A DNA stretch of 64,000 nt from Ixodes scapularis (taxonomy: Eukaryota; Arthropoda; Arachnida; Ixodida; Ixodidae): NCBI RefSeq assembly GCF_016920785.2, contig NW_024609857.1:129387094-129451093 (forward strand), read 5' to 3'. This document shows positions 43,188-54,423 of this stretch, piece by piece. The translations under genes and the position numbers were made by a program. A model generated the notes under the pieces. The model was not told where the DNA came from. It made no database searches and worked only from the letters and a program-made list of their open reading frames with translations. Numbering within the stretch: the stretch's first letter is position 1; each line of letters begins with the position of its first letter.

Positions 43188-44162
43188 GACAGTGGCATAT
43201 TATTCCAACAAATTTTTGTCCCTATGTCCCTACTTGTCTTTCGCGCCAATTAAAATAAAATCTGCAATATCTGTAGATTATGCCTGGTTATGTTGACTCT
43301 AAAAGAAAAGTAATCAAGCAAGTTCGGCATCGTGCCATAATTTGTGCAAATACAATTTTAGGTGGAATTCAACGTCAAAACAGTACTTCCGCGGGAAATA
43401 ATGAATCCGTCGTTCCTCGTCTTCCAGAAGCTGCATGTCAACCACCGATCTCGGCTAGAGGACTTTTGGGTCCACGAAAAATCACGCTCAGTAGAACATT
43501 CGCCTTTTCCATCAAAAGTACTGGAAATTATTTATTTTTCAAACAGGTCGGGTGGTGATGCGTGTTTGAGTGTAGGACCGTTGACTGGGCACTCGTTTGC
43601 GCCAAGAGTGCAGTGCTGCCTTTCATGCTGCCTGCGACGAGTGTTGAAACTTGAATATGGTACAAATAAAATCAAATAACACTCTTAGAATTATTTTAAA
43701 CTTTCACTCTATTCAGGCATTTAGTTTTGATCGTACCTTTTATTCATTGTCGTCTTCGATGAGGGGACAACTTGCCGAGGAGGCCGTGCTGTCCGCGGAC
43801 GCGGCTTGACAGATAAGGTCGCGAAAGCTTTTCACGAATCTTTAAAGACCAAGCATAAAAATGAAAGACGTTTACAAATCTCTGCAATCAGAAATTAGAG
43901 CGCAGCCAGTTTACGCCAATGAAACCAACTTTATGTTGTTAGCAAACATCTTGCGAGAGTTGCAGTATTTTTAATTATGCCTAAAAAATTAAATGTTTAG
44001 GACTAATTACCTAACTTTTTAAATGTATTATGAACCGAAATGTCAATTGGAAAGTTTTAGAGCTCCTTGAGAAACACCCGAATTGGCTGTTTGCAACGTG
44101 ATACGGCTCGAGTGGCTTTCTTCTGACCAGTAATAAAGCTTATAAAACATGACAAAATACGG
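43188..44162. other. unassigned DNA
   Basis: Two overlapping + frames at 43280-43679 have no recognised domain. No repeat boundary supported. Confidence 0.3.
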
Positions 44163-44393
44163 TGTCGTCCCAATCCGGCTGACGCCTCAATTCGGCTATT
44201 GCCTCAATTCGGCTAGAAGTTTCAATTCGGCTGGACGTTCCAGTTCGGCTACATCCTCAATTCGGCTAGAAGTTTCAATTCGGCTGGACGCTTCAGTTTG
44301 GCTAAATCTACAATTCGGCTACAAGTTTCAATTCGGCTGCATGCTTCAGTTCGGCTAGATCCTTGCTTCAATTCGGCTGGACGTTCCAAGTTC
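44163..44393. repeat. tandem array of a 17-19-bp AATTCGGCT unit
   Basis: About twelve degenerate copies of TCAATTCGGCTAGAAGTT and variants (CAGTTCGGCTACATCC, CAATTCGGCTGGACGTT). AATTCGGCT is the best conserved part. One frame reads F-G-x-x-x-x-x-I-R-L repeats, which is an effect of the array. Compare the different short arrays at 9244-9410/12087-12215 and 46117-46275. Confidence 0.85.
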
Positions 44394-44822
44394 ATCAAGC
44401 TAGGCATCCAAGCATAAGGTGCCCCCAATTTTTTTTAGAGAGACGTTAACTATATCTGCATCTTGCCTTAAGATTGCAACGTGAAAGCTCAGATCAATAA
44501 GTTCAAGCAGCTACGAAGGCTTTGGGCAAAGAAACATTTGTGTTTGTGTTGTTTGTTCTGTGGAGCTCTGTGGAGCTGCTGTGCAAATACCAGGTCTCTG
44601 CTTGATTGGGACGTAACCCAAAATACCCAGTGATAAAGCGCCCGCCCCATCATAAACTCAATTTGGAATGTTTTGGGATTTGTTTTTAAAGGCGGAAAAA
44701 AAAAAGATGCATGCAAAACGCGTGCCCCACGCTTTATTTATATCAGAAAAGAACTGCCCTTTGTTTTATATACAAAGTTTTTTTGTTTTTTTTTTCACCT
44801 ACTAGATATTAGGGGAAAAAAC
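44394..44822. other. unassigned DNA
   Basis: No gene supported; T-rich run near 44776-44798. Confidence 0.3.
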
Positions 44823-45204
44823 GTGAAAATTAACGCAATTGCGCTTTGTATATGTGAGCTATACGGCCAGGCAAGGATTAGGTTCAAGAAAGAACGCAAC
44901 TAAAAACCTACTGATTACCTAAAATTCAATAATGAGCTTGTTAATTATAAAATAAAATGGCATAGTTTATTTAGAACGTTGTTGGGCATAATCGAAAGCA
45001 ACTAAATTGTTCAGTGAAAATTAACGCAATTGCGGTTTATGGATGTGAGCTATACGGCCTAGCGAGAATTAGGTTCAAGAAAGAACTCAACTAAAACCGA
45101 CTGATTGCCTAAAATTCGATAATTAACCTTTTAGTTAGGAAAGAAAACGGCATAGTGTATTTGTTGGCCATAATCGAAACCCACCAAACCAACGCGCGTC
45201 CACT
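44823..45204. repeat. 191-bp tandem duplication
   Basis: The unit beginning GTGAAAATTAACGCAATTGC at 44823 recurs at 45014 with the same downstream blocks (GTGAGCTATACGGCC, TTAGGTTCAAGAAAGAAC, GGCATAATCGAAA). The two units differ at roughly one base in eight by eye. Non-coding; not found elsewhere in the window. Confidence 0.8.
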
Positions 45205-46116
45205 AATATACGGCGTCCTGATAAGGCGTCCTCCTCAAATGGGCGCGAAAATATAGTTCTGATTTGATGTCACCATCTCCGCGTGGCACAGCTCAACGCC
45301 ATGAAGCCAAAGGGATAAATCATGCGCCATGCTGTGACAACGCCACTGTAGAAGGGGCGAGGAGCGCGACGGCCGAAAAGATTGCGGTAACACGATTCGC
45401 GTCCAAATTTGTTTTTTAGGACGCCGTGAACTACTTCACGTGCGTTAAATCTCTCTAAAAATGAATGATTGGGTGTTTTTGATGACTACAGATAAGGCAC
45501 AAACCGGAATTGCGTAACTTTGACGTTTTTTTAGAAAAATGTCTAGTTGTTAAAAAAATCACCCTCCATAAACACGATTGTAAGGCAGTTTTTTACAGCC
45601 GGCGACATCATTACGGCACGGAAGGAGACGTTGGCCAGGGATTATCCACAGCCACTGTTTTTTTCGTACGAGAATGAGCAAACATTTGATACCAAATAAT
45701 ATAGATTTAGCATTCACCAAATTCGGCGTGTTTATTTGATTTAAATCGATATTTGAATCTATTACACTTATTTTGTACCCTCCACACGTCTACTTTATTC
45801 CCTATTGAGTTACAACTGATAACTTACATTGTTTTTCGTCGTGTAAGGTTATTAACAATTTATTATTAACAAATTATTAACGATCGGAGCTATACAATTA
45901 TGCGAGGAGCATTTGAAGATATTCAAAATTGTTCTGAGTACACAAACAACTTCTCAAGCTTCTTGCTGTTGGGGTCTTTCCTACACGCAGTACCAATAAT
46001 AAAGCCAAAACCTTATAGAGGAGACCATCTCTGTCGACTCAACGCGCAAACACGATGTGAAGCGTATAGTGCGTACGTTGGAAAAGAGATACCGGCGAGG
46101 CGAACGATAGCTTCGA
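45205..46116. other. unassigned DNA
   Basis: No gene or RNA supported. Direct repeats of TTATTAACAA occur at 45849-45882. Confidence 0.3.
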
Positions 46117-46275
46117 ATGTCCAGGCATCAAAATGTCCGTGCACCGAAATATCCGCGCAACGAAAAGTCCCACACCGAAAAGTCTTTGCAGCAAAACGTC
46201 CGTACACTGAAATGTCTGTGCACCAAAACGTCCGCACCGAAATTCTCTACAGCAAAACGCTCTACACCGAAAAGT
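46117..46275. repeat. tandem array of a 15-16-bp AAACGTCCGTACACCG unit
   Basis: About ten degenerate units such as AAATGTCCGTGCACCG, AAAAGTCCCACACCG and AAACGTCCGCACCG. It resembles in unit size, and in the CACCGAAAAG element, the arrays near the ends of the 2,991-bp transposon, without being the same sequence. No inverted partner array was found. Confidence 0.8.
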
Positions 46276-48099
46276 GCTAGATCCACCACGGATGGAATCC
46301 TCCGTCAACTATGGAGCGCCATCCCTGAGATACCGAAAAACGCCGCTCGTACTTCTCGTTGTCGCCATGAATTCGCCTAAACAACAAAAGATGCCAAACT
46401 ATATATTTATATTAAAAATGATACCTCAATGACTACTTCTTTGAGCAGAACAAGGCATTTGTGCTCTCACAACAGCAAAGAATCGTCTTCCAAACCAACG
46501 CTAAAAAAGAGCCAGTGCAACTCGTTGGGAAGAGCCAGTGCCAAGCTCGCTCAAAACAGCTACTCGGTCAGCTCCTTGTCGCAGGTGTGCCGGCTGGCTT
46601 CTGGATAATCTTTTCAAATCCTTCAAGCTTTCATTTTCCCCACCCCAAACTTGCCCCCGAAAAAAATCAGGCAGCCGGCAAAAAAACAAAAACAAAAAAT
46701 CGAAAATGGCAAGGAGGAAACGAGAGGCGATTTCCTCCTTTCCCAGTGGCGAGAAGGAAAGTGGGGGTCAAGTTCCTTCTCTCTGCTTGCGGGCCGGCCT
46801 TTAAGGAAGTGTCAGTGAATGAGTATCTTCAGTTTTAGAAGGCAGAAACGCCTATTAATCACGCAGGAATAAAATACGTGCGGACTCTTTTCTGTACTTG
46901 CGAGGACCAATGAAATTATCGTATGTTTGAAAATTTTGGCGGTCTTTTTAAAGTTTCGCTAAAAAAAACAATTTTCAGTTCATTTAAATATGTTGTGCAT
47001 GATAATTTCACAAGACGTAAAATATTTCTAGTTTAGAATACGCGATAGCGCAATTATCGTTTCACAAGCAAGGGACTACGTTTTCTATTTGCCTTCCTCC
47101 GCGGGGGGTGAATTTCCCGTTCCCCAGGGATGCGCGGAAGCGCACGTATCTCCGCGCGTTGCAGGCCGGCCGGCTCCTTCTATCCGCAAACGTGGCGTCG
47201 GTGGTGATCGTCGGAATGGACGGCCTGGTGAAAGCTCATCGTTCCGCGTAAAGGGGCTATCCTTGACTGTGAATTTTCGTCGTGTTTCGCTATGATAACC
47301 CAGCACGTACTAGAAGGGAACATCCACCTACTCGTGCGGCGATGTCGTGGCGGCACTCTCAAGATAGCAGAAACGCCCGTGCCGTCGTGTTTGTTTACTT
47401 CGACTCCAGTGGTGCTTTCTAAGCATTTGTGTCCTCGAACATCGCCCGGATTTCTGATTTGGCGCATTTCATGCGTGTGCTCAAGTTCAAGGTATTACTG
47501 GCGCGTACCGTATAAAGGATACGAATTTTCACGCGTTTTCATCACCGGAGAAAAGTGATTAGGGTTAACAATCCTGAACGCTCGCAACGTCTATCTGATC
47601 ACGAAATCATATTTCTACGTTGCTATATCGCTGCTAAGATTACATTGTCTTTTATAAACGTAGAAAAGGCGGGTGGCGATATTTGTTCTATTACAATGTC
47701 GTGTATTAGAGTCGTGATCGTCCAAGACGGCGCTGCATCTTTTTATTTTATTTTTTTCATTCGCTGTACCCTGCAAGCCTACCAAGAAAAAATAATAAAG
47801 CTTTAGACTAGAAAACTGTCTGTCTATATTCTGTTACGGCATTGAGTAGCAGTGCGTCCCCTTTTTTAGAGGGGCCGCTGACACAGCTGACGGCGGCGTA
47901 CAGAAGCGGTCGTCGTGCTGACGACCCGCTGCGCTTGTTGTAGTGGTTACAGGTGTGTGTACGCGCGGCGCAGTGCGGTCGTTCCGGTTTCAACGGACGC
48001 AGTCGTAGGTACGCGCTCGTTGCACGTGTCTGAACCAGCCTTCCCCCCGTTCTCCCGAGGCGAAAGTCAACGTGGCGACATCGTTTGACATCACGTACC
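46276..48099. other. unassigned DNA
   Basis: GC-rich segments at 46700-46800, 47090-47260 and 47870-48100 have overlapping open frames on both strands, none with a recognised domain. Confidence 0.3.
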
Positions 48100-48342
48100 A
48101 GAGGTAACGCTGCGATGTCGAACGTTGGTTTGGTTACGACTTGCCCCAACCGCAAATCGAAGAACGCCCGAAAAGGTCTGCGTTTCGTCGTCCTCGGAAC
48201 CCGAACATGACTCCGAAGCGCTGCTATCGTCCACACCGCACGTCGGAGTGGCGTCATAGGAAATCATCCCCAGGTCGGCTGTCCACCGAAGAACTTCAAC
48301 CTCTAACGGCGTCAGGTCCTCGAGCGTAGAGAACTCCGCCAT
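48100..48342 (-). other. possible first coding exon, acidic protein
   Basis: ATG 48342 has a good context (ATCATGGCG) and opens a frame whose first 50 residues look protein-like: M-A-E-F-S-T-L-E-D-L-T-P-L-E-V-E-V-L, then an acidic Ser/Glu/Asp-rich run (S-E-S-C-S-G-S-E-D-D-E). The region is CpG-rich, as expected for a promoter and first exon. I recognise no family and cannot place the splice donor. A host gene start or a transposon ORF are both possible. Confidence 0.3.
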
Positions 48343-48634
48343 GATCGAAGCTCGAATGACAAAGAGGTTCGGCCGATGCGGCTACCTTGGGATCACTGCG
48401 CGACGGAACGTCGTCCAACGCCATTGGCCCGAGATCCTTTTGATAAGCGTGCGACGACCAATGAGAGTGGTTTCGTTTTCGGATGGATCCGAGGTTTGGC
48501 GGCCTTCAATTACATTTTTATTAAAGAAATAATCACCGTATGACTATACTTTTTGGTTTTTAGGGATACTTAAGGCGTCTAAATTCAGCTGTCATTATCA
48601 AAACACGAACTCAAAAACCACTTGACTGCCCCTT
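48343..48634. other. unassigned DNA
   Basis: Possible promoter side of the frame starting at 48342 if that is a gene; nothing specific recognised. Confidence 0.25.
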
Positions 48635-48746
48635 TAAAGGGGCACTGACACCCCAAAAACTGTTTTTTTGTTGTCTAAAACGATGCTAGTTGTAGTCAGA
48701 GATACCCAAAAAGTGAAAGCCGTTTACAACTCCCTGTAGCGCCGCA

Positions 48747-49018
48747 TTAGAGCGCAGCTCTTGAGGAGGAGGAGGAAAGGGTAGTGAAGGGGGGGGGGGG
48801 GGGTTCACGTGACTCCGGAGAGGGGGGGGGGGGGTCCCATAACCCCCCCCCTCCCTGAGGTCACCGAAGGTACCGGAGGTCCTCCCGAAAAAACCCGAGG
48901 TACTCCCGAAGGAACTCGAGGTCCTCCCGAGGTCCTTGGGGGGGATGGGGGTGGCTCGCGGTTACGCCGACGCCGACGCCGCTCAAGCCGGAAACGGGCG
49001 CCTAAGAGCTGCGCTCTA
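48747..49018. mobile_element. G-rich inverted-repeat element (family GR), copy 2
   Basis: Ends TTAGAGCGCAGCTCTTGAGG and, inverted, TAGAGCGCAGCTCTTAGG match copy 1 at 25405-25743, as does the segment CGACGCCGCTCAAGCCGG. The interior has G/C-runs (48790-48850) and CCCGAGGT repeats rather than the CACGTG cluster of copy 1. It abuts an M172 element; the two share CTCTATA at the junction. Confidence 0.65.
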
Positions 49019-49188
49019 TACTCTGTTCCACCTTGTGTTGTACCGGAAGAAAGGCTACAAGCGCGAGCTCCTTGCTCTAGGGCACATCTCGGCGGCACAA
49101 GCTGTCGTGCACCAAGGGCAGTTGCCAACGCTATGAGCTCGCGCTTCTAGTCTTCGCTGCGGTACAACATAAGGTGAAACAGAGTATA
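49017..49188 (+). mobile_element. 172-bp MITE (family M172), copy 3
   Basis: TATACTCTGTTCCACCTTGT at the left and, inverted, TATACTCTGTTTCACCTTAT at the right, both continuing to GTTGTACCG. Same length as copy 2 and same interior (GGGCACATCTCGGCGGCACA). It appears inserted at the right tip of the GR element inside TT-A. Non-coding. Confidence 0.8.
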
Positions 49189-50118
49189 AAAATATCACAC
49201 CGCGAAAAAAAAATCATTTTAGAGCGCTCGCACTTTTTAATGTTGGGCTCTTTTCTTTCCCCCTTGTCACTTCCTCGCGTCTTTTTATTTGTGGCGTAAT
49301 TGAATTATAAAATTTAGAAACTTTGTAAATGAAATTTTTATAATATTTAATACAACATTTGTAAAACATACCTTTTTAACGCCATTGGGGACTCACTACG
49401 GCCCTTCTTTTTGAAATACCAAAAATCGAAGTCGGGGCTGACGTCGCCTCCTGGCTTTTTATCCTCCCTCGGAAAACAAGACGGCGCTCGGCACATGCAC
49501 TGAAGATGATCGGTGAGTCGGGGATTAGGACGAAGTTCTCTGCTTTTAGGTGCTCGACGACCTCTCAGACTTCAAAAAGGAAGTCGTCATACGGCCAAAA
49601 CAACGGGGTTTAGTGTCTGTGCACCGTGGTTTCGGTTGTGACTCCATCGGGGAAGCCTTTCACGCAGAACTGGAGTGACGTGGCCCCTCACGTCGCTCAC
49701 AAAATTCCACTGCGCGTTCTTTTGAACCTTCAAAGAATTTGAGATCGCTAAAAAGACCCCAAAAGAACTTGAAAATTGAAAGTGGAGCGTCGTCAAGCTC
49801 ACAGTGATAGGTGGCACTCATGAAGGAGAGCAGTTGATCGCGGGACACGGGCGAACACGACACTTCGGGTGGGAACGATTCAGAGACGTGACAGAAACTC
49901 GAGTTGCAGGACGACTCAATCTTTGACGTCACAGCACTGGCGCGGATCGCGCGGGAACTTCAATTTTGGCCTTGGGAATTTATTTTATTTATTTTTTTTT
50001 TTTTTTACATCACAAGTACTGAGTTCTCAAGTTTTTGATTTTGAAGGTAATGTCCTGGCATCGTTTTCATTCGTTTCGGATAAAAAAAAAAAGATGATTT
50101 TGACCTGCCAGTGCCCCT
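49189..50118. other. rest of TT-A interior, no gene recognised
   Basis: AT-rich with frames at 49660-49932 (-) and 49869-50171 (+) that lack domains. T-run at 49991-50005. Confidence 0.3.
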
Positions 50119-50122
50119 TTAA

Positions 50123-50939
50123 AGGGGTACAGAAACAAAAATTGAAATTTTCGAATTTCGTTCAGAAATGAGTCATGCACGTCGAATAATAACCGTAAAT
50201 GATAATCGCACGTTTGTATTTTGTACGACTGGCTATATTGTTCGTTCCAAACGGTGCACTCGAGCAAGCGCTCAAAGGGAAGCGAACGGAGAGCGAACGG
50301 AGAGCGCGATGCGTCATGGGATATCCGGCACAAACAAAAACAGGGAAAAAGAGATTCCCCGCATTCGTGACGTAGCAAGGCTGGCGTAGTTATGAGCTTT
50401 GCCCTTGGTGGCGTTGTCAGCGTTGTGGTGGTGTCAATAGCGTCAGCGCGTTGCAACCGGGCCGTTCGAAGTACCCGTGGGGTGACGAGCGTGTGGCTGG
50501 CCCAAGGAGCACGTAGCTTCCACAACACTGTCAGCTTAGCGCTGAACGGGATGGGGAAAGCCACTTTTGTCCGATTTTTGAGGGACGGGGTAATCGTCTA
50601 GGGGGACAATGGCTCCTTCCGTCTTCTTGGATTGTTTGGTACAATGCGCGATTTGTGAGTTGAGGAGGAAAGCTAAGAAGGAAAATGTTGAAATTCCAAA
50701 GAGCGGCGCTACTCCGATGGAACTTACTGCGTCATGACTACTCAGCAAGTTCCCCAACGTTGCTAGATTACCTCCCAAATAGGCTCCACACGAGGTGCAG
50801 ATTGAAAGATCGTTTAATTAGCTTTAAAATTCGTTTGCTTGTGTCTTTCAACGAAAAACAGGTATTTCTGAGGTTATCCGGCAACATGCAACACATTAAA
50901 GCTAAAAAACGAGTGCTGGAATTTAGTTTCCGTACCCCT
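50123..50939. mobile_element. 817-bp TTAA-flanked element (TT-B)
   Basis: The ends AGGGGTACAGAAACAAAAAT and, inverted, AGGGGTACGGAAACTAAATT lie next to TTAA at 50119-50122 and 50940-50943. Its middle part 50485-50660 matches TT-C (40770-40990), including GGGGGACAATGGCTC and GGTACAATGCGCGATTT. Non-autonomous. It is immediately adjacent to TT-A, sharing one TTAA. Confidence 0.75.
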
Positions 50940-50943
50940 TTAA

Positions 50944-51912
50944 ACTGAAACAAAGTATAGTAGTCCGTGAAGGCTGACAGTGTTGAGCAGTGCGCACGCG
51001 GGTAGACGTGTTTCTATTTGCATTGGATTTCGTAGTTCAAATAAGGGAGAGAAGGAGACGAGAGCACGCGGAGACTTCAGAGCGCTGAGCTCTGAATTGA
51101 ATGATTAGGGAATAGATGTAAAGGCTAGCTGCAACAAGGGAGTTTTAGCGAGTCGTTTTTCGAGCCTACGCCTCCGAAATTATGAACTGTGCATCTGGTC
51201 CGTTCCGTGAAACCGTACGGGAAATTTCATATATTTTAGCGAATCGTGAAACTGGCTCAACCGTGTGAACGATGATGACGATTGTGTTTGACCGGCGGCT
51301 CCAACTTCTAGTAAACATGTGAAACATTCTGCAACCTGTGAATTCGTGGCGGCTCGTGTTTCCGGCGTACGACTGTTGTAAACAAGACTGCCGAAGTAAC
51401 ATTTGCTGGTCAGAACTTCAAGAACTGCGAAGCTAGATAGAGTAAAAAGTATCTGCACGATCGTAAAGGTATGTCATGTGTCTCCGTCATCTTGAACTTG
51501 AACGATGGGTCACGTTGTCTGCCGTCGAACCAAGCCATTTCGTCTGCTCGCGGTCGCCACGTCAGCGAGTCTGCCCGCAGACCGCAAAAATTTATTAGCA
51601 TGCGCAGTTTACAGCATTCACGATCGCTTACCATTGTGAGCAGTCCTCGATATGATTTGGTTCATCCGCTCAAATGAAGCAGACTAACGGGATCGCAAAT
51701 CACCTGCCGCTGCCCTAAGCCTAACGCTCGGCTTGGTCGGCGAAGTCCGTCGCCAAATCGACCGCCATCTTTTTTTTTTTTTTTACCCGAGTCGTGGACG
51801 GTGCTGGCTGCGTTCCGCGGTGACGACTCCAGCGGCCGTAATGGGAGAAATGAACAAGAGCCTCCCGACGCCCCGAACGACTCGCGCGCGCATGCGCAGT
51901 GGCGTCGCCGAT
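50944..51912. other. unassigned DNA
   Basis: No gene recognised. AT-poor from 51660 on. T-run at 51770-51784. Confidence 0.3.
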
Positions 51913-52240
51913 GCGTTCGAGGGCGAAGCCTGCGTGTGGAAATAACCTGCTGAAACTCTCTAATGTCTCTACTGTCCGTTCGAACGCGTTCGAACACCGA
52001 ACACCGGCGTCCGGCGTTCGAGGGCGAACCCTGCGTGTGGGCGTGTGGAAACGACTTGCTGAAATTCCCCAATGTCTCTACTGTCCGTTCGAACGCGTTC
52101 GAACACCGAACACCGGCGTCCGGTGTTCGAGGGCGAACCCCGCGTGTGGAAACGACCTGCTTAAATTCCCTAATGTCTCTACTGTCCGTTCGAACACGTT
52201 CGAACACCGAACACCTGCATCCAGTGTTCGAGCGCGAGAC
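51913..52240. repeat. ~101-bp minisatellite, three copies plus a partial
   Basis: Units start at 51913, 52014 and 52123, with a fourth partial unit at 52224; spacing is 101, 109 and 101 bp, the middle one enlarged by an 8-bp duplication (GCGTGTGG). Each unit holds GTGTGGAAACGACCTGCT, AATGTCTCTACTGTCC and the 18-bp perfect palindrome GTTCGAACGCGTTCGAAC. Long frames are open through the array on both strands because 101-bp units cycle all three frames. I do not call them genes. Confidence 0.85.
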
Positions 52241-53550
52241 AGTGCGCGAGGAGCCGACGATGCTCTTCTCTTGTTCGCCTTGATTGGAGGGCGGCAGTGG
52301 GAAGAGATCACGGTGATATACTGGCTCTTTTTGTTTTAAGGCTCTAAGACGTGTTATTTAGGAATAATCGTCGCAATAGGGCGGATAATGAACTAAAATT
52401 TGTTCTTGGACTTTTCACATATTGAAAATATAGACACGGCTCCAATCGGAATCTCGCTAAGCGTCACAAAAAAAAAAAAAAAAAAGGAAAAACACAAAAT
52501 GGGTAAATATGACAAACATTTGGGGCACGTGGAAAGATCGATGGAGCGCTAAAGTTACCACTGGTGTAACAAGCGCGAAGCTAGTACGCGAAAATGCGAC
52601 CGCGCGTTGTTTTGTTTTTGTTTCCTATCACCGGCGTTTTTGCAGCCCCAGCATTGCGCCGCTGCAGGAGTGGTAGCTTCAGCCCTTTTAGCGGCGAGAT
52701 GTTTTAGTGGCGCCCTCCTACGGTTCCCCTTCTGACGTCATTACCTTGCAAACAACAAGTTCGATGGTGTTTCTAAATAGCATGATGGAAGCTTGAAATC
52801 ATTGCGCTCTCAAAGGAACACTGCCAACACCTTCAAAATTAAAGTTCTTTCATTCCTCTTATTTCCGTCGATGATAAATCCTTTTCTGACGTCATAGTCA
52901 GCGTTCGGCCAGTAGTGGAAGGCCGACCACAGCGACGCTTTCGGTTGCGCACGTCGCCATTAGCTCACTGCCGCGCTTCGCACGCGCCCCAATTTTTTCT
53001 TCTTTAAATTTTCTTCATTAGTGGATTTTGATGACGTTCGGCGCGTTTCTCATGCCTGCCGTAGCGTTCTTTTCGCGAACTAAAAATATAATGCGGAGAG
53101 CGAGTCGTCTGCCTCTTGCGCAAGAGTTGCGGTGACGTTAGAACGACACCGAGCTCTGATCGAAAAGATAGTGTGTATGCCTCATTGCTAGATGCCTTGA
53201 GGTCTACCCACTATCGGTTTCAATCAGCCAATCAGAGCTAGGCTTTCTGACATCATCGCAACCCTTCTGCAACAAGCATTAACACTTTTTAGCTAATTAT
53301 CCGTCTTACCGTGACAATTAGCCTTCAAATATCATGTCCCCCGTCGTAAAGCTCACCTGCACAGACCGGCTGAGTCTACCTTTGATGATATTTCTAAAAC
53401 AAATCTGTAAAGCATTAAAGAAAAAGAAAACAAAAACACCCTGTATGAGGTAGACAGCGAGCGCCACTGGATGGCTCCTCGATATGCGGCTAATGGCGGC
53501 TTGTCTGGGGCCCGGTTTCCCAAGCTTTTCTATGGGAGACACGCTTGTAC
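52241..53550. other. unassigned DNA
   Basis: A-run at about 52470-52488. No gene, RNA or repeat boundary supported. Confidence 0.3.
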
Positions 53551-53554
53551 TTAA

Positions 53555-53988
53555 AGGGATGCTGAACCGAAATCTGGATTTCACGAAACACGGTGGCAGA
53601 AGCATGCAACGGGATGCTACCAACACCGAAACATTACTCATACAGCAACATCTCGAACGGATGACCGTATTTTTTTATATTTTTTTTTTTATAAAAGGAG
53701 GCGCATTTGACAAGTGTGTTGACGTCTTGTTTAGTCGAGAAGGAGAGGAAACGGCCTCGCATCTTTTCCGCTTCACCGCTTTGAGGGGGCGAAGCGAAAA
53801 GAGGATAAAACGAGCTATGTTCACGTCACGCGCCTCGTCGGCCTCATTCAATCTCGATTTCTTTTTCAAAAATACGGTCGTCCATTCGGGATATCGCTTT
53901 GCGAGGGGTGTTGTTGAGATTCTAGTGACGTGGCCGACTACCTCTCCTGCATTGTTTACTGAAATCCAAATTTCGGTTCACCATCCCT
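53555..53988. mobile_element. 434-bp TTAA-type MITE (TT-E)
   Basis: Terminal inverted repeats of about 35 bp: AGGGATGCTGAACCGAAATC and, inverted, AGGGATGGTGAACCGAAATT, both continuing to TGGATTTCA. The left flank is TTAA (53551-53554) and the right flank TCAA (53989-53992), one change from a TTAA duplication. Frames inside are not transposase-like. Confidence 0.75.
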
Positions 53989-53992
53989 TCAA

Positions 53993-54318
53993 AGTCGCTT
54001 TTTGGGTGTACCGAGTCATGCAGAATTTTGCACTTGAGCCACGGGTATTGCTTAGGTACTGCTTCGTTATTGACCCTTGTTTCGTACCTCAACGGCAGCA
54101 ATAACAGTTTCATGAGCTTGTCTAAGCGGATATATCTCTGGCGTGGTGTTCCAGACAGCGTCCGTCACGGTCAGAGCAGACTCTCGCCAGCGGAAAGAGC
54201 GCGCCCCCGGTTGCCATGGGAACGAGTCACTTTTTGTTTTGTTTGTTTCGTTGTTTTTTTCTCAGGTGCGCCGTCTGAACGGTGGAGCCGCTGTCGGTTG
54301 AAGCAACTCGGGCGAGCG
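53993..54318. other. unassigned DNA
   Basis: Left flank of the large PLE/LINE compound; no gene seen. Confidence 0.3.
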
Positions 54319-54333
54319 CTAATAGGACTTTAT
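54319..54333. repeat. target duplication of the PLE compound, left
   Basis: CTAATAGGACTTTAT matches CTAATTGGACTTTAT at 63713-63727 with one difference. The last four to five bases may also belong to the PLE end, so the certain part is about AAT-GGACTT. Confidence 0.7.
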
Positions 54334-54423
54334 AAATGAATAAAGGGCAAACGCAAACCAATCCCTAAAAAATCGTAGGGTCCCAACGTTTCGGTGCCGG
54401 CTCGGCACCTTCTTCAGGGGGGC
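54331..54423 (-). mobile_element. terminal segment (pLTR) of the inverted PLE copy
   Basis: Read on the minus strand this matches 60878-60974 and 63570-63664: hammerhead-like core, then GTTGGGACCCTACGATTTTT, GGGATTGGTTTGCGTTTGCC and ATTCATTTATA. It is the 3' end of the inverted PLE copy, separated from the rest (60091-60790) by LINE-B. Confidence 0.85.
54389..54417 (-). ncRNA. hammerhead-ribozyme-like core, copy 1
   Basis: Minus strand: CTGAAGA, one extra A, GGTGCCG, loop AGC, CGGCACC, GAAA. This is the conserved CUGAnGA...GAAA core with a 7-bp stem II. PLE terminal repeats are known to carry hammerhead motifs. Stems I and III and the cleavage site were not resolved, so activity is unproven. 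Confidence 0.5.

Larger units (their letters stand above)
48639..50118. mobile_element. 1,480-bp TTAA-flanked element (TT-A)
   Basis: The ends AGGGGCACTGACA and, inverted, AGGGGCACTGGCA are inverted repeats next to TTAA at 48635-48638 and 50119-50122. Duplication of TTAA points to a piggyBac-type transposase acting in trans; no transposase is encoded. It contains the GR element copy 2 (48747-49018) and M172 copy 3 (49017-49188). Its right TTAA is also the left TTAA of element TT-B. Confidence 0.7.

Noticed and set aside
44163..46275. The two arrays as inverted ends of one 2.1-kb element
   Set aside because: Their units are not inverse copies of each other and no flanking duplication was found.
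51662..52339. Long frames on both strands across the 101-bp repeat (146 and 181 codons)
   Set aside because: A unit length not divisible by three without stops opens all frames; the same peptides repeat in different registers.
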